Origin: a virus
Direction: 5' to 3' (one strand)
IMG/VR virus record: IMGVR_UViG_3300045970_001343
Location: 1 to 38,730 of that record
DNA: 38,730 nt
A program made the position numbers and the translations under genes. Positions 1-6,592 of the stretch are shown one piece after another. Each line of letters begins with the position of its first letter. Position 1 is the stretch's first letter. Under the pieces are notes generated by a model that was given only the letters and a program-made list of their open reading frames with translations, was not told where the DNA came from and did no database searches.

Positions 1-492
1 TTACTTCAAGGCTTCGCGGGCTGCGTTGTAGGCAGCCTGGCACTGGGCAAGCTGTAATCTGAGCTTATCGGCTCGGGCACTTTCCCGGACAAGAAACTCT
101 GAATCTTGTCGGAGAAGGTTGGCTCCAGTAGCGCCGACGGCTGCTCCAGTGGCGGGATCGCGGGGCACACTGCCTGCACTATCACGTGCGGGGCGGTTTG
201 ACAGCCCGCTAACAGCGCGGGCAACAGTAGCATTGAGAGTCGCGATTTGTGCATTGGTGTCCGTCCTTTGGGCTTCGATGGTTGTGGCCAGGGTTTTGGT
301 TGTCGCCAACGCATCGGCGGCGACTTTGGCTGATTGGGTCTGTATCTCATTCTTTTCCTTGTCCCACTTGGCTTGCACGGACTGAGCGCCACGGTCATAG
401 ACCACGTTGTAGCCGTACCAGCACGCGCCCGCGATGATTGCGGCGATAGCCAGCTCAAGCCAAACTTTAGGATTGATAAGAGCGAGGTTCAT
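1..492 (-). CDS. Rz: Rz-like inner-membrane spanin (i-spanin)
   Basis: Predicted inner-membrane subunit of the spanin complex, which joins inner and outer membranes in the last step of Gram-negative lysis. The 163-aa product has one N-terminal membrane segment (about residues 8-28), then a long charged, Ala-rich and Gln-rich periplasmic region that should be largely helical. This is the usual i-spanin plan. I chose the ATG at 492 (MNLALINPK) over a GTG 12 nt upstream because a GTGAAGG Shine-Dalgarno precedes it and it overlaps the upstream stop as ATGA. The assignment rests mainly on the lipoprotein gene nested inside it in another frame, the hallmark of Rz/Rz1 pairs. It is the last late gene in the window. 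Confidence 0.85.
   Translation of the reverse strand: MNLALINPKVWLELAIAAIIAGACWYGYNVVYDRGAQSVQAKWDKEKNEIQTQSAKVAADALATTKTLATTIEAQRTDTNAQIATLNATVARAVSGLSNRPARDSAGSVPRDPATGAAVGATGANLLRQDSEFLVRESARADKLRLQLAQCQAAYNAAREALK
6..254 (-). CDS. Rz1: Rz1-like outer-membrane lipoprotein spanin (o-spanin), embedded in Rz
   Basis: An 82-aa open frame lies wholly inside the Rz gene in a different frame. It starts at an ATG giving MHKSRLSMLLLPALLAGC. That is a basic start, a hydrophobic stretch and a lipobox (LLAG-C) with the lipidated cysteine at residue 18, so the mature protein has 65 residues. The mature part is Pro-rich, as in Rz1. The open frame continues upstream of this ATG, but the upstream part has no signal sequence. 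A fully embedded o-spanin is the lambda arrangement. Partner: the i-spanin encoded by the same DNA. Automated callers usually miss this gene. Confidence 0.83.
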   Translation of the reverse strand: MHKSRLSMLLLPALLAGCQTAPHVIVQAVCPAIPPLEQPSALLEPTFSDKIQSFLSGKVPEPISSDYSLPSARLPTTQPAKP

Positions 493-779
493 GCCTTCAC
501 CCACTTTCCGCCAGTTATGAACCCGTGATCACCACAGGCACGGCACGCAAGGCTTGGCGATAGTGTCACAGGGTTGTCGGAGACAAGCTCCCAGCTTTGA
601 TCTGGTATGCCGCTCTTGAACTCTGCCACCCACGAATGCCACCGAAACGAAATGCTACTCTCGCAAAGGTTTCCTGCGGGCGTTTTATGTGTGACGATTG
701 CACCGGCCCGGTCGTCACCCTTGTAGCTGGTGAACTCAATTGTGTGGTCATCACCAAGATCAATTACGTGTCCGCTCAT
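489..779 (-). CDS. hypothetical phage protein in the lysis cassette
   Basis: A 96-aa soluble protein whose start and stop overlap both neighbours by ATGA, so it is translationally coupled within the lysis cassette. The C-terminal third has a CRACGDHGFITGGKW segment after a VTLSPSL stretch. This loosely resembles the short Cys/His-containing tail of DUF6527-type phage proteins (sequence impression only). There is no signal peptide or membrane segment. A lysis-accessory or superinfection role would be guesswork. Confidence 0.7.
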   Translation of the reverse strand: MSGHVIDLGDDHTIEFTSYKGDDRAGAIVTHKTPAGNLCESSISFRWHSWVAEFKSGIPDQSWELVSDNPVTLSPSLACRACGDHGFITGGKWVKA

Positions 780-970
780 TTGGCACTCTCGCCTTCATGT
801 TTGCGTTGCATCACATTGCCGGTGATGTACGCCGCAACCGTTGCCCCGATAGTCAGCCCGTAAGCCGTACCTGCAAGGTCGAGTTTCCCGAACCACTGGA
901 GCAGATCGGCGCTGATAAGTGATGCAACAGCAAGCGCAAATCGTCGTCCGCCAACAATGTCGAAGTTCAT
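776..970 (-). CDS. small membrane protein, probable holin
   Basis: A 64-aa protein with two hydrophobic segments (about residues 10-27 and 34-55) and a short charged C-terminus (MQRKHEGESAK). The GGRRF start, the LQWFGKL core and the AYITGN motif match small phage proteins commonly annotated as holin-like. Holins open the inner membrane at the set lysis time. It sits two genes before the spanins and overlaps both flanking genes by a few bases, consistent with a lysis cassette. Small membrane proteins are hard to assign without functional data, and another cassette member could be the true holin. Confidence 0.65.
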   Translation of the reverse strand: MNFDIVGGRRFALAVASLISADLLQWFGKLDLAGTAYGLTIGATVAAYITGNVMQRKHEGESAK

Positions 971-1170
971 TCCAATTCTCCAAAATCCGTTACGTCAATG
1001 TCCAACTTATGCTCAAGGAACACGCTTGCCACCAGAATCAAAGCCGCCGCTATCCCATGAGCGTTCGCCACCCTGTTTTGCATCAGGTAGTAGTCACGCT
1101 TGCGCTGGAGTATGGAAATCACGTCCGCTTGCTCGTGCGTCCAAACTGGGTCGCTTGGGTCGATCTTCAT
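967..1170 (-). CDS. small single-pass membrane protein of the lysis cassette
   Basis: A 67-aa protein with a charged N-terminal helix (residues 1-35, rich in Asp, Glu, Gln and Arg) and one hydrophobic segment (about 38-53), then an acidic tail ending in GELE. The start overlaps the stop of the preceding gene. It could be a holin partner, an antiholin or an accessory protein. No family is recognised with confidence. The position between the DUF5675 gene and the holin candidate argues for a role in lysis. Confidence 0.6.
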   Translation of the reverse strand: MKIDPSDPVWTHEQADVISILQRKRDYYLMQNRVANAHGIAAALILVASVFLEHKLDIDVTDFGELE

Positions 1171-1610
1171 GCTGTCATCAAAGCGTTTTCGATCTCAATC
1201 CACACTTCATCGCCAGCGTCGATAGCGTCCCGTACAAGCCCTTTGATAAGCTCAACTGCCGGGCGCGATGTGCCTCCAACGAGCATTGATGCAGAGGCCT
1301 GCATACCAAGCAAAACGCAGCCTTCGGTGTCCGCCGATATATTGCCTGCGTGCATGCGGATAGACGTAAATCCGGGCACATCGTTGATCGTCAACGTGTC
1401 AGGCCCAAAGCGTTGGGATAGCTCAAGAGTGACTTTGTAGCGGCCCTCTGGAATAGCTGTTGCGCGGGGTACTTTCCAGTTTGCCACGGGTATGCCTTTT
1501 TGCTCGCGTACCTCGTCTTCGAGGGTGTAGCAGCGGCGCACACCATCGACAAAAAGAGAGCCGATAGTCGCGTAGGCGTAGCTGGGACGGCGTTGGATTG
1601 AGAGGTTCAT
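1167..1610 (-). CDS. DUF5675-family protein, candidate lysis enzyme
   Basis: This 147-aa protein matches the DUF5675 pattern: a Cys-Tyr-Thr-Leu-Glu-Asp segment, IPEGRY, a Ser-x-Arg-Phe-Gly run, VPGF-x2-IRMHAGN, DTEGC and a Gly-rich loop. The conserved His in the IRMHAGN segment and Cys in DTEGC resemble the His...Cys layout of YkuD-like L,D-transpeptidases. DUF5675 proteins are common in phage lysis regions, but their biochemistry is not settled. No conventional endolysin (lysozyme, amidase or transglycosylase) is visible in the cassette, so this is the best candidate for the wall-cutting enzyme. That role is inference. Confidence 0.75.
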   Translation of the reverse strand: MNLSIQRRPSYAYATIGSLFVDGVRRCYTLEDEVREQKGIPVANWKVPRATAIPEGRYKVTLELSQRFGPDTLTINDVPGFTSIRMHAGNISADTEGCVLLGMQASASMLVGGTSRPAVELIKGLVRDAIDAGDEVWIEIENALMTA

Positions 1611-2060
1611 TTACTTCTTCTCGACATTGGTGATGCGAGAGTCCAACCGTGCGTCTGTAATCGCCAGTGACGACAAGACAGCCTGAGTTGAAGAACTGTT
1701 GTTGTAAGCTGCACCGGCCAAGGCGATGCCTACTGTTTGAGCGAAACCAAGCATCCAGACAATGACCCTGTTTGAGCCTGCTTGCTTGTTTTGTTCAGCC
1801 TCCAACTTTGTGATCCGAGCGGAGTGGCTATCCATCTTTTCGCTACCGTCAGAAAGTCGTGAGTTCATCACCGCTTGCCTTTCCTCAATGCGAATCAGAG
1901 CTTGCAAAGCATCATTGATGCGATCCACTTTGCCTTCGATGCGCTCAAACGCACCACCGAGGCTGTCTACCCGCGCCTCAACTGTAGAGATTTCTTTACA
2001 TGTCTCGTGGTTTTTGCGCTGGTCAGGCACATAGATGCGCTGGATTTGTTCATCAGTCAT
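1611..2060 (-). CDS. coiled-coil protein with one membrane segment, holin-like
   Basis: A 149-aa protein. Residues 20-95 have heptad-like hydrophobic spacing (VEARVDSLGG, IEGKVDRI, ITKLEAEQ) typical of a coiled coil. A hydrophobic segment follows (about 99-118, VIVWMLGFAQTVGIALAGA), then a Ser/Thr-rich and helical tail. This coiled coil plus C-terminal transmembrane plan is frequent in phage holin/antiholin-like proteins, so it may be the second membrane component of lysis. It is the first gene of the lysis cassette after the tail genes, with 36 untranslated bases before it. Confidence 0.62.
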   Translation of the reverse strand: MTDEQIQRIYVPDQRKNHETCKEISTVEARVDSLGGAFERIEGKVDRINDALQALIRIEERQAVMNSRLSDGSEKMDSHSARITKLEAEQNKQAGSNRVIVWMLGFAQTVGIALAGAAYNNSSSTQAVLSSLAITDARLDSRITNVEKK

Positions 2061-2096
2061 ACAGTCACTTCAGTTGGTTAAAAAGCAGTTAATTGA

Positions 2097-2465
2097 TCAA
2101 ACAACCAAAATTTTGGTGCCACTGCAAACAACCACTTTTGTGGCTCCAGCAGCTACCGTGGGCGGCGTGGTTTGCCCCGCGCACTGGATCGTGACAGCGT
2201 GCGCACCGCCGTTGATAAACACCCACACCTTGGGCACCGCCTGGATCGTCAAAGTGCAGGCGGCAGTGGTTGCGGTCACTTGCAAAATCATGTTTGTTGA
2301 TTCTGTGGGTGTCACATTGAGGGTGGTCAAACCCGTGAGGTCTAGCGCAGCCAGGCCTGCGACGGCACTGTCCAGCACATCAAGCGCCTCATTTACCGTG
2401 ACATGCGCTGCCTCCTGCCCTTCAACGAGCTTTGTGATTCCGATGTTTGTGGTGTACGTTGGCAT
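2097..2465 (-). CDS. short tail-fibre-like protein (DUF2793-like N-terminus)
   Basis: A 122-aa protein. The N-terminus (MPTYTTNIGITKLVEGQ, then HVTVNEALDVLD) resembles the HVTVNEAL signature of DUF2793-type phage tail proteins. The rest is Thr/Val/Gly-rich beta-type sequence ending in a GTKILVV segment, as in small fibre tips. The ATG at 2465 is chosen over a start 78 nt upstream because AAGGAAA lies just before it. The extra upstream residues would also overlap the previous gene. It probably binds the tail tip encoded just upstream. Confidence 0.7.
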   Translation of the reverse strand: MPTYTTNIGITKLVEGQEAAHVTVNEALDVLDSAVAGLAALDLTGLTTLNVTPTESTNMILQVTATTAACTLTIQAVPKVWVFINGGAHAVTIQCAGQTTPPTVAAGATKVVVCSGTKILVV

Positions 2466-2478
2466 GGGTTTCCTTTTT

Positions 2479-4707
2479 TTAAATGGTTGCGGTGCTTGTT
2501 CTGCCCGAGCCGTAAAGCGCAGAGATTTGAGAAATACGGACATTGGCTGCCGTCAACGTGTAGCCAAAATCCGCAATTTGCTGTGCTTCTGAGTAAGTCA
2601 CAGTGCGTCCGGCCACCACCATTGACCGCATGACAGTCAAGCCGTCACCGCTCATGATTTCAACCAGGTAAGTTTCTGGCGCACAGTCCAGCGGGATGTC
2701 CGCACGGTTTGGCAGCGCACTGCCTAAGCGGGATCTGCGCCACCAGGTCAACGTCAAGTCAAGCCATGGGTCATTGCGCGTGCCCCGAATGCGCATCGGG
2801 GCCCAAGGCCTCAGTATTTCTCCCGTGCACACAAATGCAATCTCTGGCTCGGTGGTAATGTCCCCCCCGATGGGCACCACCTTGTACTTGCGTGTTGACC
2901 CAATGCTGGCAATGGGCAGCTCAACAAACGTCACCGTGTCCAGCAAGGTAAACGCCTCCCAAGCCACGTGGCTGGCCATGGCATCCTCTGTCGACTTCAC
3001 CCCGCGCAGCAAGTGGCTCAGCGTATAAGTCCCTGCACTGACCAATGTGGCGGTGCCGTACTGGATGATTTCACCCCCCACCATTGCCCGGTTTGCCCCG
3101 CCTAGCAGCATCTCGTCTGTGACGCTGGTCAGTTGGCCTTTGATCACCGTCACCACCACCGTGCTGACGTTGTCAAAGTTACAAGCACCAATCTTGTCCG
3201 GCGGTGCGGCCAATATGGTGCTGCACTCCCCCATGACCGTATAGACTGGCAGCGTGGCCAGGGTGTTCCAGCTCACCCCGCCGTCTGGCGACTCATACAG
3301 CAGCGCAGAGCGCCAGGCAGACGACGCACCAATTGCCGCCGCATAAAACCCGAACGTGTTGGCGTTGGCAGCGGCCAAGGGCGGCAGGTTAAGCAGCCGC
3401 GCCACTGTTGCTCCCAGCCCGACGCTGGGTGTTGGTGTAAAGCGCCCAGCCTCCCCCACCACATAACTGACCGCATTGGAGCCTTCATAAGCCACACCAG
3501 AGGCCTGCACAGAATAATCACTGCCAATAGACACCGTGGTCAAGCGCAGGGTGTGCAGGTTGCCAAGATCATCAGTGGCTTGCACAACGTGGCCGGGGCG
3601 CAACCCCAAATACTGTGGCCCAAGTTTGATAGCTCCGAATGAAGTGCCCTCAATCCAGGTGCGGTACAAAAGCCGGTCTGCAATCTTGCGAGCCATGGTC
3701 GCATCCATCAAAAAATCATAGGTTTCGCTGGTCTCGTTTTTGCTGTTGACGGTCGTGCGCATCACGGTTTGAGCATTGCTTAACCCATCGCGCGCAATGT
3801 CCTGGTACTGCACCGTCATCTTGGCCGGAAGCGAATACTCGTCGGGCATCCTCATGGGCAACAAGGATGTATCCCCCGCCGCTGCACCTGTGCTGCCAGC
3901 ACCCATATCAGTGCTCACAATAGTTCCGGCGATAGAGAGCAAGTCCGTCTCATAAAACACAAGCGTTCCCGCATCGTCGCGCGCGCCAATGCCAAAAGCC
4001 TTGCCTATTTTTTGCATGGCGCTCAAAAAGTCGTCTTCAACATTCCAGCCATAAACCGACTGAGTAACCGCACTCACATCCACCGCGCCACTACTGATGC
4101 CCGAGCGGGTACACATGTCCGTGATGATGGCCGAAAGCTCTACTGGCAAGGGGTCTATGCGGGTGCCGGTGATGGTTGCGGTTTGGCACACCTCAACCTG
4201 CAGCGTGGGAAACCGGTTGCTAAATTTTTCTGACAAATCGTAGTCATTGAAAATAACCAGCACCTGCCCACGATGCGCGGGGGTCAATGCAGCGGTTTGT
4301 GCCTGCATAACCGGGCTAGCCACCTGGGTCTCAGACCCCAATAAAAAGCTGATGCTGTCGGTATTGGTGCCGGTAATAGCGTCCCCGCTGGCATCATAAA
4401 TAAGCTGGCCACCAGCCCATATTTTGCGAATACCTTGCACCGGCCCGGCGCATACCATGTAAGCCATGCTGCATGAATAGGTGTAGGTAATGCTCGTTTG
4501 CGAGCTTCCGCCGCCGCCGCCTTTGCCGCCGCTGTTTTGTGTCGTGGTGTGGCGGTGTTCAGTGGGTGTACCCACCCACACCAAATTGCCAGGCAAACGG
4601 TTTGTCCCGTAAACAATGCGCACCTTTTGGCCATAGGTGCTTGACCCCATGGTCAAGGTGTCAAGGTGTGGGCTTTCGCTGACAGTGTTCTGGCTGGCTC
4701 CAAACAT
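2479..4707 (-). CDS. tail tip / host-specificity protein (gene-transfer-agent gp15 / Phage-tail_3 type)
   Basis: This 742-aa protein forms the distal tail baseplate. Near the N-terminus is a segment typical of the GTA gp15 and phage-tail_3 family: YGTNRLPGN, a Gly-rich loop (GGKGGGGGSS), TYTYSCSMA, then GPVQGIRKIWAGG. A beta-rich central part follows, and the end carries fibronectin-like strands. RcGTA gp15 is about 1300 residues and has an N-terminal TIM-barrel domain. This homologue is much shorter and seems to lack it, which is notable because a GH18-like barrel is fused to DUF2460 two genes upstream. It closes the DUF2460, DUF2163, NlpC/P60, gp15 series, the canonical GTA tail-tip order. 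Confidence 0.85.
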   Translation of the reverse strand: MFGASQNTVSESPHLDTLTMGSSTYGQKVRIVYGTNRLPGNLVWVGTPTEHRHTTTQNSGGKGGGGGSSQTSITYTYSCSMAYMVCAGPVQGIRKIWAGGQLIYDASGDAITGTNTDSISFLLGSETQVASPVMQAQTAALTPAHRGQVLVIFNDYDLSEKFSNRFPTLQVEVCQTATITGTRIDPLPVELSAIITDMCTRSGISSGAVDVSAVTQSVYGWNVEDDFLSAMQKIGKAFGIGARDDAGTLVFYETDLLSIAGTIVSTDMGAGSTGAAAGDTSLLPMRMPDEYSLPAKMTVQYQDIARDGLSNAQTVMRTTVNSKNETSETYDFLMDATMARKIADRLLYRTWIEGTSFGAIKLGPQYLGLRPGHVVQATDDLGNLHTLRLTTVSIGSDYSVQASGVAYEGSNAVSYVVGEAGRFTPTPSVGLGATVARLLNLPPLAAANANTFGFYAAAIGASSAWRSALLYESPDGGVSWNTLATLPVYTVMGECSTILAAPPDKIGACNFDNVSTVVVTVIKGQLTSVTDEMLLGGANRAMVGGEIIQYGTATLVSAGTYTLSHLLRGVKSTEDAMASHVAWEAFTLLDTVTFVELPIASIGSTRKYKVVPIGGDITTEPEIAFVCTGEILRPWAPMRIRGTRNDPWLDLTLTWWRRSRLGSALPNRADIPLDCAPETYLVEIMSGDGLTVMRSMVVAGRTVTYSEAQQIADFGYTLTAANVRISQISALYGSGRTSTATI

Positions 4708-4710
4708 GGC

Positions 4711-5133
4711 TTAGCCCTCCACCAGAAAGTTGGGGCGAAACACAAACATCACTTTTTCGCGCATCCAGTGGGCAAAGTTGACCTCCACCACGCCCGTCGT
4801 TTCTGTGCAGTGGATGATTTGCCCTGCCTCTGAAACAATGCCAAAGTGCTGTGGCTCACGCGCAATGCGCATGTAAACGATGTCACCCGGCAGCGCCTGC
4901 GCAAACTCAATCGGCTCGCACTCCCCCGAGTCGCGTATTCCCTGCAGGGCAATCGCCGGGCTGGGGTAGCGCCCGTAATTGATGGGGGCCGTGATGTGCC
5001 GGCCGGTGGCCTCAGACACCAGCCCAACAATGTAGCCAATGCAATCAGCCCCCACACCTTTAAGGCGCGCCTGGTCGTGGTAAGGCGTACCAATCCAGGT
5101 GCGAGCCAATTCAATAAATTCTGAACGTTTCAT
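4711..5133 (-). CDS. NlpC/P60-family tail-associated peptidase (GTA gp14-like)
   Basis: A 140-aa cysteine peptidase predicted to cut peptide cross-links of host peptidoglycan during DNA entry. The catalytic Cys is C31 in GADCIGY. The general-base His is H96 in QHFGIV and the third polar residue is H108 in IIHC, the usual Cys-His-His arrangement of the family. GTPY precedes the Cys, and LPGDIV is in its usual place. It overlaps the DUF2163 gene by ATGA and is followed 3 nt later by the tail-tip gene. It is distinct from the lysis cassette, so it most likely acts at infection and not at exit. Confidence 0.9.
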   Translation of the reverse strand: MKRSEFIELARTWIGTPYHDQARLKGVGADCIGYIVGLVSEATGRHITAPINYGRYPSPAIALQGIRDSGECEPIEFAQALPGDIVYMRIAREPQHFGIVSEAGQIIHCTETTGVVEVNFAHWMREKVMFVFRPNFLVEG

Positions 5134-5966
5134 ACAAAGTTCTTCTGGTTTTCAGTCATCGAATCAGCGCCGGGCAAATACGGCTCACCCCTGAAATTGA
5201 CCACGTTTGAGAATTTGCTGTTGCATGTGGCAATGGACAAGTCGCAGCCAGGCAAGAGCTGCACCACATCGCCCAAAGCAACGTCGTAAGGCATGGGTAA
5301 ATAAAGCTCAATGCCCGTGCCCGTTTGCTGTGCTTTTATCTCCATCGACCGCCCAACATTCGCGCCACTGGTAAATTTGCAAATGCCGTATTGCAGGTGG
5401 CCAATGGCTGACGTGGCAGCCACTGTAAATTCGCGCCTCGACGTCACTACCGCCACCGTGGTGGTAATGGTGATGCTTGACATGACTACCTTGCAGCGTG
5501 CATCGCCCAGCCGCGCACGGCACAGCGGCGTGGTGGCCTCCGCGGATTTGCGGTTGATCAGGTAAGTCATGCCCGAGAGCTGGATTTTGAAACCCAGCCT
5601 GTCTCTGGCAAATTCACCAATGCCACCCACCAACAGCCACATCACGGGTTCAGTGGGGTCTTTCCAGTCAGCCAGCCCTAATTCGACCTTGGCCATGTTG
5701 TATTTGCCAGCCAAATAATCAGCCACCGTGATGCCGCTGCTGTCAAAGATGCCCGTTACCTCCATGTTGGGAGGTTCCAGCCCCTCAACCAGCTCAATGG
5801 CCGAGCACGCCAACCCGCACGACGCACTGAACAACACGGCGTTTGCGATGACAGCACTGTCGTTATCCGTGAAGCGCAGCACCGTGCCGTCCGCTCGCGT
5901 GATACGCCAGACCCGGCACAGCGTCACCATGCCCGATGCCAGCTTGGTCTGCAGGCTGGGTGTCAT
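5130..5966 (-). CDS. DUF2163 / phage_BR0599-family baseplate hub protein (GTA gp13-like)
   Basis: A 278-aa structural protein of the tail tip. The N-terminal half carries the DUF2163 pattern (RITRADGTVLRFTDND; then GLEPPNMEVTG). The C-terminal third has the BR0599 signature: LLPGCDLSIATC, then KFSNVVNFRGEPYLPG. In GTA-type tails this protein is part of the hub and contains conserved cysteines; those seen here include the CRARLGDARC pair and the C-terminal CDLSIATC pair. The length is typical. It overlaps both neighbours by four bases, so the tip proteins are made in fixed ratios. Confidence 0.9.
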   Translation of the reverse strand: MTPSLQTKLASGMVTLCRVWRITRADGTVLRFTDNDSAVIANAVLFSASCGLACSAIELVEGLEPPNMEVTGIFDSSGITVADYLAGKYNMAKVELGLADWKDPTEPVMWLLVGGIGEFARDRLGFKIQLSGMTYLINRKSAEATTPLCRARLGDARCKVVMSSITITTTVAVVTSRREFTVAATSAIGHLQYGICKFTSGANVGRSMEIKAQQTGTGIELYLPMPYDVALGDVVQLLPGCDLSIATCNSKFSNVVNFRGEPYLPGADSMTENQKNFV

Positions 5967-6592
5967 GACTGGCGCACCTCATCAAACCCCATGGTTGACC
6001 ACGAGTAGGTGCCGTAACTTTTATCGACCGCAACCTGCAGGTCATCGTTGGCAAAGCGCACCGGCACGTCAAATTCAAACGCGGCCGCCATCACAATGGC
6101 ACCGCTGGCCGGGGCTGTCACAAACGACACCAACCCGGTGCTGGTGTTGACAGACCAGCCGCTGGCCTGCACCACGCCATTGAGCTTCATGCTCAGCGTG
6201 CCAGGCACCGGCTTTTTGATAACCCGGGTGATGGTTTGCGATACGCCCGTCACGCTGTCTGCAAAGGTGTATTTTTTGCTTAGCTGAAAATTGGTAGTCA
6301 GCCCATCGCCGGCGCCAATGGTCTCGGATGCGCCCTTGTAATCCATCCAGTCCTTGAACCTAAACCCTGTTGCACGCCCCCCCATGAGCCGCCAGAAAGC
6401 CAGCAGCTTTTCATGGTCAACCTGGTTGTAAAGGTCGCGCGTGAGCTTGTAAGTACACAGCGGAAATTGCCACGTCTGCACACGGGCCTCATCACCACTA
6501 TCGGTGGCAATCACATGGGTTCTGAATTTGGGGCCGCCCGATGCGCCCCACGAATACTCCACAGGAAAGCGTTGCTCTACAAATGCGACCAT
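5963..6592 (-). CDS. possible separately translated DUF2460 domain (GTA gp12-like)
   Basis: Within the giant fusion an ATG at 6592 begins MVAFVEQRFPVEYSWG, which is how free DUF2460 proteins normally start. GGAG lies 8 nt before it, and another ATG two codons earlier lies 2 nt after the GGAG. The product would be 209 aa, the usual family length. DUF2460 is a distal-tail hub component needed in several copies, so a nested start would give surplus hub subunits besides the enzyme-bearing long form. The site is seen in the sequence; its use is inference. Confidence 0.45.
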   Translation of the reverse strand: MVAFVEQRFPVEYSWGASGGPKFRTHVIATDSGDEARVQTWQFPLCTYKLTRDLYNQVDHEKLLAFWRLMGGRATGFRFKDWMDYKGASETIGAGDGLTTNFQLSKKYTFADSVTGVSQTITRVIKKPVPGTLSMKLNGVVQASGWSVNTSTGLVSFVTAPASGAIVMAAAFEFDVPVRFANDDLQVAVDKSYGTYSWSTMGFDEVRQS

